Shown here one piece after another: positions 58,955 to 64,000 of a stretch of DNA of 64,000 nt. The notes beneath the pieces are model-generated. The model ran no database searches. It was not told the DNA's origin and saw only the letters and a list, made by a program, of their open reading frames with translations. The position numbers and the translations under genes were made by a program. Each line of letters starts with the position of its first letter. Position 1 is the first letter of the stretch. Source of the stretch: Novosphingobium resinovorum (lineage in GTDB: Bacteria; Pseudomonadota; Alphaproteobacteria; Sphingomonadales; Sphingomonadaceae); assembly GCF_001742225.1 (NCBI RefSeq), contig NZ_CP017075.1, positions 3,714,346-3,778,345 of the forward strand, in the 5' to 3' direction.

Positions 58955-59470
58955 ATGGCCGTCACCGTATTCTACAAGGACGACGTGATCGCGCGCGGAC
59001 AGCCGGGGGATTTCACCCAGGCCCTGAGGGATTTTGCGCGCGATCTCGGTCCGCTCGCCCGCAGCAGCGATCTGCTCGCCTTCGACGACGATACCGGGCG
59101 GCAGGTCGATCTCGACCTGACCGAACCCGCCGCACCGCGTCCGCGCGGGCGGCCCTCGCTGGGCGTGGAGGCGCGCGAGGTCACGCTGTTGCCGCGCCAT
59201 TGGGAATGGCTGGCCGCGCAGCCCGGCGGCGCCTCGGTCACTCTACGTAAGTTAGTGGAGGCGGCGATGCGGGCCGGGCGCAGCGAGCGCGAGTGTCTCG
59301 ATGCCGCCTGCCGCTTCCTCACCGTCATGGCGGGCGACCGTCCGGGCTACGAAGAGGCGATCCGCGCGCTCTATTCGGGGGATCGGGAGAATTTCGATGC
59401 CCTGTGCGTGCTGTGGCCGACCCCCATCGCGGATCACGCGCGGTTGCTCGCATGGCCGAAGGAAGCATGA
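58955..59470 (+). CDS. DUF2239 family protein
   Basis: A 171-residue protein: TVFYKDDVIARGQPGDFTQA, LAFDDDTGRQVDLDL, RPRGRPSLGVEAREVTLLPR HWEWLAAQPGGASVTLRKLV EAA. The middle part (GRPSLGVEAREVTLLPRHWE) looks DNA- or RNA-binding, and the family is of unknown function. GAAAGGAAG supports ATG 58955. Its stop overlaps the truB start (ATGA), so it is coupled to truB. Confidence 0.9.
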   Translation: MAVTVFYKDDVIARGQPGDFTQALRDFARDLGPLARSSDLLAFDDDTGRQVDLDLTEPAAPRPRGRPSLGVEAREVTLLPRHWEWLAAQPGGASVTLRKLVEAAMRAGRSERECLDAACRFLTVMAGDRPGYEEAIRALYSGDRENFDALCVLWPTPIADHARLLAWPKEA

Positions 59471-60375
59471 TGCCGCACGGATGGATCATTCTCGACAAGC
59501 CGCTGGGCCTCGGTTCGACGCAAGCCGTGGCGGCGGTGAAGCGCAATTTGCGCGAGGCCGGGTACGGCAAGAAGGTGAAGGTGGGCCACGGCGGCACGCT
59601 TGACCCGCTGGCGACGGGGATTCTCCCGGTGGCGCTGGGCGAGGCGACCAAGCTGGCGGGCCGGATGCTCGATGCCACCAAGGCTTATGAGTTCACCGTG
59701 AAGTTCGGCGAGGAAACCGACACGCTCGACCTCGAAGGCGCGGTGATCGCGACCAGCGACGTGCGCCCCTCGCGCGATGAGGTGGAGGCGGTGCTGCCGC
59801 GCTTCACCGGGCCGATCGAGCAGGTGCCGCCTGCCTACTCGGCGCTCAAGGTCGATGGCGAGCGGGCCTACGATCTGGCGCGCGCCGGGGTGGATGTGCA
59901 GCTCAAGACGCGCAGCGTGACCGTGTTCGACCTGCAACTGCTGAATTTCGATTCCGAAGCGGGCGCGACACTGCTGGCCACGGTTTCCAAGGGCACGTAT
60001 ATCCGCAGCCTCGCGCGGGACATTGCGCAGGCGCTGGGAAGTTGTGGCACGGTCACGATGCTGCGCCGGACCAGGGCCGGTCCGTTCGACCTGTCCCACG
60101 CGATTTCGCTGGACAAATTGAACGAATTCGGTAAGGGCGCGCCTCTTGAGCAGATACTCTTGCCGCTGGAGGCGGGGCTGGACGACATCCCGGCCCTGAA
60201 CCTCGACCCGGAGCAGGCAAGGGCGGTCCGTCAGGGCCGCGTTCTCACCGGAATGCCCCATGAAGACGGGCTCTACTGCGCGTACGAGGGCACCGTCCCC
60301 GTCGCTTTGGTACAGCTTACGGACCGCGAGGTCCGCGTCGTTCGGGGGTTCAATCTATCCGATGTCGCGGAGTAA
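59467..60375 (+). CDS. truB: tRNA pseudouridine(55) synthase TruB
   Basis: About 302 residues: [40 protein letters not shown] with the catalytic Asp in [28 protein letters not shown] and [16 protein letters not shown]. It makes psi55 in the T loop. Start ATG 59467 (ATGA overlap); 59470 or 59452 possible. Followed by rpsO after 5 bases. Confidence 0.97.
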   Translation: MMPHGWIILDKPLGLGSTQAVAAVKRNLREAGYGKKVKVGHGGTLDPLATGILPVALGEATKLAGRMLDATKAYEFTVKFGEETDTLDLEGAVIATSDVRPSRDEVEAVLPRFTGPIEQVPPAYSALKVDGERAYDLARAGVDVQLKTRSVTVFDLQLLNFDSEAGATLLATVSKGTYIRSLARDIAQALGSCGTVTMLRRTRAGPFDLSHAISLDKLNEFGKGAPLEQILLPLEAGLDDIPALNLDPEQARAVRQGRVLTGMPHEDGLYCAYEGTVPVALVQLTDREVRVVRGFNLSDVAE

Positions 60376-60380
60376 ATGAA

Positions 60381-60650
60381 ATGTCGGTTACCGCTGAAAA
60401 GAAGCAGGACATCATCACGGACAACGCTCGCGTCGCTGGCGACACGGGCAGCCCGGAAGTCCAGGTTGCGATCCTCACCGAGCGCATCAAGAACCTGACC
60501 GAGCACTTCAAGGCTCACCACAAGGATAACCACTCGCGTCGCGGTCTGCTGGCCATGGTCAACAAGCGCCGCTCGCTGCTGGACTATCTGAAGAAGAAGG
60601 ATGTGGCGCGTTACAACTCGCTCATCCAGAAGCTCGGTCTGCGTAAGTAA
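60381..60650 (+). CDS. rpsO: 30S ribosomal protein S15
   Basis: An 89-residue S15: [64 protein letters not shown]. Full family length. Just after truB, with a terminator before pnp. Confidence 0.98.
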   Translation: MSVTAEKKQDIITDNARVAGDTGSPEVQVAILTERIKNLTEHFKAHHKDNHSRRGLLAMVNKRRSLLDYLKKKDVARYNSLIQKLGLRK

Positions 60651-60661
60651 GAACCGAGACG

Positions 60662-60686
60662 ACGGCCCGCCTCGGCGGGCCGTTTT
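60662..60686 (+). terminator. Rho-independent terminator after rpsO
   Basis: ACGGCCCGCC-TC-GGCGGGCCGT followed by TTTT. Confidence 0.85.
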
Positions 60687-60723
60687 GCATTTGTCATATA
60701 CGATGTGGTATGTGCCAGCCGCC

Positions 60724-60841
60724 CGTCATCCCGGCGAAAGCTGGGACCGCTGGCCGGGCCACACGAACTGTCGGCAGGGCGCTTCTACGAAAGGGCGCGT
60801 CTAAAGACAGCCACCGGTCCCAGCCTTCGCTGGGATGACGG
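60724..60841. repeat. Dispersed palindromic repeat, family B
   Basis: GTCATCCCGGCGAAAGCTGG GACCGCTGGC ... TCTAAAGACAGCCACCGGTC CCAGCCTTCGCTGGGATGAC; lies between rpsO and pnp. Confidence 0.8.
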
Positions 60842-60982
60842 GGGAACGAAATAACCGGGCATCCTCGCAATTCGGCGCAGGCAGCCCAGGGGCGACGAAA
60901 AAGCCCCGCACCGGACCGGGACGGTATCCCCGGCAGTAAGCCCCGCATGGCAATAGGGCCGCGCGGGTCAAGGAAATCGAAA

Positions 60983-63286
60983 ATGTTCGACGTAAAGACC
61001 GTAAGCATGGAGTGGGGCGGCAAGACCCTCACCCTCGAAACCGGCCGCATCGCCCGTCAGGCTGACGGCGCCGTCCTCGCAACCTACGGCGAGACCGTGG
61101 TGCTCTGCGCGGTGACCGCCGCGAAGTCGGTGAAGGAAGGCCAGGACTTCTTCCCGCTGACCGTCCACTACCAGGAAAAGTATTCGGCCGCGGGCCGCAT
61201 CCCCGGTGGCTTCTTCAAGCGTGAGCGCGGCGCGACCGAAAAGGAAACGCTGACCAGCCGCCTGATCGACCGTCCGGTCCGCCCGCTGTTCCCCGAAGGT
61301 TTCTACAACGAAATCAACGTCATCGCCCAGGTCCTGAGCTATGACGGCGAGACCGAGGCCGACATCGTCGCGATGATCGCCGCTTCGGCCGCGCTGACCA
61401 TCTCGGGCGTGCCCTTCATGGGCCCGATCGGCGCCGCGCGCGTCGGCTTCGTCGACGGCGAGTACACGCTGAACCCGAAGCAGACCGCTGCTCTCACCGA
61501 CGGCCGCCTCGATCTCGTCGTCGCCGCCACCGGCGACGCCGTGATGATGGTGGAATCGGAAGCCAAGGAGCTGACCGAGGAAGAGATGCTAGGTGCCGTC
61601 GTGTTCGCGCATGACGAGATCAAGAAGGTCGTCAACCTCATCATCGACCTGGCGGAAAAGGCCGCCAAGGAGCCTTGGGACATCGACCTGTCGGACAACA
61701 CTGCCGACATCAAGGCGAAGCTCAAGAAGGCCGTCGGCAAGGACGTCACCGCAGCCTACAAGCTGACCGACAAGTCGGCCCGCTCCAACGCCCTCAACGC
61801 CGCGCGCGCCAAGGCCAAGGAAGCGTTCGCGGGCGAAACCCCGCAGCTCCAGATGGTCGCGATCAAGACCATGAAGAAGCTGGAAGCCGACATCGTTCGC
61901 GGCGCCATCCTCAAGGACGGCAAGCGCATCGACGGCCGTACGCTGGAGCAGGTTCGTCCGATCGAGGCGATCGTCGGCTTCCTGCCGCGCACCCACGGTT
62001 CGGCGCTGTTCACCCGCGGTGAAACGCAGTCGATCTGCACCACCACGCTGGGCACCAAGGACGCCGAGCAGATGATCGACGGCCTCGAGGGCCTGTCGTA
62101 CTCGTCGTTCATGCTGCACTACAACTTCCCGCCCTACTCGGTCGGTGAAGTGGGCCGCTTCGGCGCCCCGGGCCGCCGCGAAGTCGGTCACGGCAAGCTG
62201 GCATGGCGCGCGCTGCACCCGGTGCTGCCCGCCAAGGAAGACTTCCCCTACACGATCCGCGTTCTCTCGGACATCACCGAGTCGAACGGTTCGTCCTCGA
62301 TGGCCACCGTCTGCGGCGGTTCGCTGTCGATGATGGACGCCGGCGTGCCGCTCGTTCGCCCGGTTTCGGGCATCGCCATGGGCCTGATCCTGGAAGGCAA
62401 GGACTTCGCCGTCCTGTCCGACATCCTGGGTGACGAAGATCACCTCGGCGACATGGACTTCAAGGTCGCGGGCACCGAAGTCGGCATCACCACGATGCAG
62501 ATGGACATCAAGATCGCGGGCATCACGCGCGAGATCATGGCCAAGGCTCTGGAGCAGGCCAAGGCCGGCCGCGCCCACATCCTGGGCGAGATGACCAAGG
62601 CTCTCGGCTCGTCGCGCACCGAACTGTCGGCGCACGCACCGCGCATCGAGACGATCCAGATCGACAAGTCGAAGATCCGTGACGTCATCGGCACCGGCGG
62701 CAAGGTCATCCGCGAGATCGTCGCCGAGACCGGCGCCAAGGTCGACATCGACGACGAAGGCGTGATCAAGATCTCGTCCTCGGACATCGCGCAGATCGAG
62801 GCCGCCAAGAAGTGGATCCTCGGCATCGTCGAGGAAGCGGAAGTCGGCAAGGTCTATCAGGGCAAGGTCGTCAACATCGTCGACTTCGGCGCCTTCGTGA
62901 ACTTCATGGGCGGCAAGGACGGCCTCGTCCACGTCTCCGAAATGAAGAACGAGCGCGTGGAAAAGCCCACCGACGTCGTCAAGGAAGGCCAGGAGGTCTA
63001 CGTCAAGGTCCTCGAGATCGACCAGCGCGGCAAGGTTCGCCTGTCGATGCGCGTTGTCGATCAGGAAACCGGCGCCGAGCTGGAAGACACCCGCCCGCCC
63101 CGCGAACCGCGTGAAGGCGGCGACCGTGGCCCGCGTGGTGGCGGCGATCGCGGCGGTGACCGTCGTGGCCCGCGCCGTGACGGCGGTGGTCGCGGTGGCG
63201 ATCGCGGTCCCCGTGGTCCGCGCCGCGATGGTGGTGGCGAGGGCGGCAACCCGAACCACATGCCGGCTTTCCTCAAGGAGGACTGA
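60983..63286 (+). CDS. pnp: Polyribonucleotide nucleotidyltransferase
   Basis: A 767-residue PNPase: two RNase PH domains ([66 protein letters not shown]), KH ([20 protein letters not shown]) and S1 ([24 protein letters not shown]). The C-terminus is a Gly/Arg/Asp-rich tail (RGG-like repeats) that can bind RNase E or RNA. AAGGA before ATG 60983; ATG 60947 is less likely. Confidence 0.97.
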   Translation: MFDVKTVSMEWGGKTLTLETGRIARQADGAVLATYGETVVLCAVTAAKSVKEGQDFFPLTVHYQEKYSAAGRIPGGFFKRERGATEKETLTSRLIDRPVRPLFPEGFYNEINVIAQVLSYDGETEADIVAMIAASAALTISGVPFMGPIGAARVGFVDGEYTLNPKQTAALTDGRLDLVVAATGDAVMMVESEAKELTEEEMLGAVVFAHDEIKKVVNLIIDLAEKAAKEPWDIDLSDNTADIKAKLKKAVGKDVTAAYKLTDKSARSNALNAARAKAKEAFAGETPQLQMVAIKTMKKLEADIVRGAILKDGKRIDGRTLEQVRPIEAIVGFLPRTHGSALFTRGETQSICTTTLGTKDAEQMIDGLEGLSYSSFMLHYNFPPYSVGEVGRFGAPGRREVGHGKLAWRALHPVLPAKEDFPYTIRVLSDITESNGSSSMATVCGGSLSMMDAGVPLVRPVSGIAMGLILEGKDFAVLSDILGDEDHLGDMDFKVAGTEVGITTMQMDIKIAGITREIMAKALEQAKAGRAHILGEMTKALGSSRTELSAHAPRIETIQIDKSKIRDVIGTGGKVIREIVAETGAKVDIDDEGVIKISSSDIAQIEAAKKWILGIVEEAEVGKVYQGKVVNIVDFGAFVNFMGGKDGLVHVSEMKNERVEKPTDVVKEGQEVYVKVLEIDQRGKVRLSMRVVDQETGAELEDTRPPREPREGGDRGPRGGGDRGGDRRGPRRDGGGRGGDRGPRGPRRDGGGEGGNPNHMPAFLKED

Positions 63287-63326
63287 TCGGCAGCCGATCA
63301 GCGGCCTCAAGGAAGACTGATCGGCA
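63271..63326 (+). repeat. Short tandem duplication at the pnp 3' end
   Basis: CCTCAAGGAGGACTGATCGG CA (63271-63292, containing the pnp stop) recurs as CCTCAAGGAAGACTGATCGG CA at 63305-63326: 21 of 22 bases identical, period 34. Confidence 0.85.
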
Positions 63327-63348
63327 CGATCCGCAAGGAAACAGGGAA

Positions 63349-63376
63349 GGGGTCGCGCGAAAGCGCGGCCCTTTTT
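63349..63376 (+). terminator. Rho-independent terminator of pnp
   Basis: GGGTCGCGC-GAAA-GCGCGGCCC (GNRA-type loop, one G-T pair) followed by TTTTT. Confidence 0.88.
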
Positions 63377-63478
63377 CATTTGCGCGGATGTGGGAGGAAG
63401 CCGTTGCCCGAACGCCTTGATCGTGTCTTGACGACGGGATAGCCCTAGGCCGGTGAGGGCTTTCGGGGGACGTGAAGA

Positions 63479-63997
63479 GTGACAAGACGGGTTCACACTG
63501 CATTAGTGGTGGCTGCTGCGACGATTCTTGCCTGGAGTGGGGCGGTGGGGCCGTCTCAAGCGAAAACGCAGCCGGTAATTGGCGAAATGGCGCCCGAGTT
63601 CGAGCTCACGCTGGTCGGCGGGGACAAGGTTCGCTTGTCGGAACTCCGCGGGCAGGTGGTCGTCCTCAACTTCTGGGCAACCTGGTGCGGTCCATGCCGG
63701 ACCGAACTTCCGACGCTCGACAACTATTATGCGGCGCAGCAAGGACATGGCCTGAAGATCTTTGCGATTACCACCGAAGGCTCGCTTCCCATCTATCGTC
63801 TGAGAAACCTGTTTGCGGCCATGCACATGCCTGCAGCCCGCTCCATCAAGGGGGACTACGGTGCGTTGGGCGGCGTGCCTACCAACTTCGTCATCGATCG
63901 TGCGGGCAAGCTGCGATACGCCAAGGCGGGCGCGCTTGACCTTGATACGCTGAACCGGGTTCTGGTGCCGCTGCTGCGGGAGCCGACGCCGAAGTGA
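63479..63997 (+). CDS. TlpA-like thioredoxin family protein
   Basis: A 172-residue secreted thiol-disulfide protein from a GTG start: signal peptide (TALVVAAATILAWSGAVGPS), APEFELTLVGGDKVRLSELR, the active site NFWATWCGPCRTELP (WCGPC) and cis-Pro region GGVPTNFVIDRAGKLRYAKA. It reduces or isomerises periplasmic disulfides, e.g. for cytochrome c or metal proteins. Complete just before the window end. Confidence 0.94.
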   Translation: MTRRVHTALVVAAATILAWSGAVGPSQAKTQPVIGEMAPEFELTLVGGDKVRLSELRGQVVVLNFWATWCGPCRTELPTLDNYYAAQQGHGLKIFAITTEGSLPIYRLRNLFAAMHMPAARSIKGDYGALGGVPTNFVIDRAGKLRYAKAGALDLDTLNRVLVPLLREPTPK

Positions 63998-64000
63998 CGA

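Larger units (their letters stand above)
60651..60982. other. rpsO-pnp intergenic interval (332 bases)
   Basis: No gene. Holds the rpsO terminator, repeat family B and the pnp leader with CAAGGAAAT ribosome site. Confidence 0.6.

Overview
The window is 64 kb of GC-rich chromosomal DNA from an alphaproteobacterium, most likely a sphingomonad close to Novosphingobium or Sphingobium. The assignment rests on gene content: a TorF-type porin, a large TonB-dependent receptor, CrtZ, an F1-ATPase zeta-type inhibitor (DUF1476), alphaproteobacterial gene neighbourhoods and several palindromic intergenic repeat families. This was inferred by reading, with no database search. There is no rRNA, prophage, IS element or CRISPR array; one tRNA (Arg, anticodon TCT) is present.

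Layout. 1-8.2 kb: a truncated flavin-dependent monooxygenase coupled to an IclR regulator, a PhnA-like protein, DUF72, YciI, NTF2-like, OsmC and several small lipoproteins or exported proteins, including two paralogues of an unrecognised 95-98 aa family. 8.2-11.4 kb: a GT4 glycosyltransferase and two paralogous exported glycine-zipper, Arg/Tyr/Asp-rich proteins. 11.5-17.9 kb: an OmpR/EnvZ-like two-component pair, then a beta-carbonic anhydrase overlapping a SulP transporter (bicarbonate handling), a TorF porin and a YitT-like protein. 18-24.5 kb: TypA/BipA, RsgA, a small protein, a TonB receptor and an RDD protein. 25-31 kb: a ybbP-ybbA ABC pair divergent from a TesA-like esterase, RecF and a queuosine-precursor transporter. 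31-42.7 kb: tRNA-Arg, PilZ, MFS, NUDIX, Grx4-BolA-DUF1476, leuD-small ORF-leuC, small exported basic proteins, CrtZ, SufE-YbaN and NAD synthase.

43-47.1 kb is a phage-shock (Psp) locus. A divergent PspF activator faces an excellent sigma-54 promoter driving a small membrane protein, PspA, PspC and four tandem PspB-like membrane/coiled-coil proteins. It is followed by a CcdAB toxin-antitoxin pair whose toxin start looks frameshifted. 47.8-63.3 kb is the translation/RNA-processing cluster rimP-nusA-ylxR-infB ... rbfA ... truB-rpsO-pnp, interrupted by tdk, DUF1963, DUF2239, an alpha/beta hydrolase and DUF1697. A TlpA-like thioredoxin closes the window.

The most interesting candidate lies right after infB (53.7-54.0 kb). 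It is a 33-residue hydrophobic peptide ORF facing a convergent small RNA unit. The RNA's 5' part is complementary to the peptide's ribosome-binding/start region, and its terminator loop (UUGCAG) is complementary to a hairpin loop (CUGCAA) behind the peptide gene. This is the architecture of an Fst/par-like type I toxin-antitoxin system and is proposed here as a new example. Other points of note are the four-fold PspB expansion, a possible long form of PspA, and at least five families of dispersed palindromic repeats between genes.
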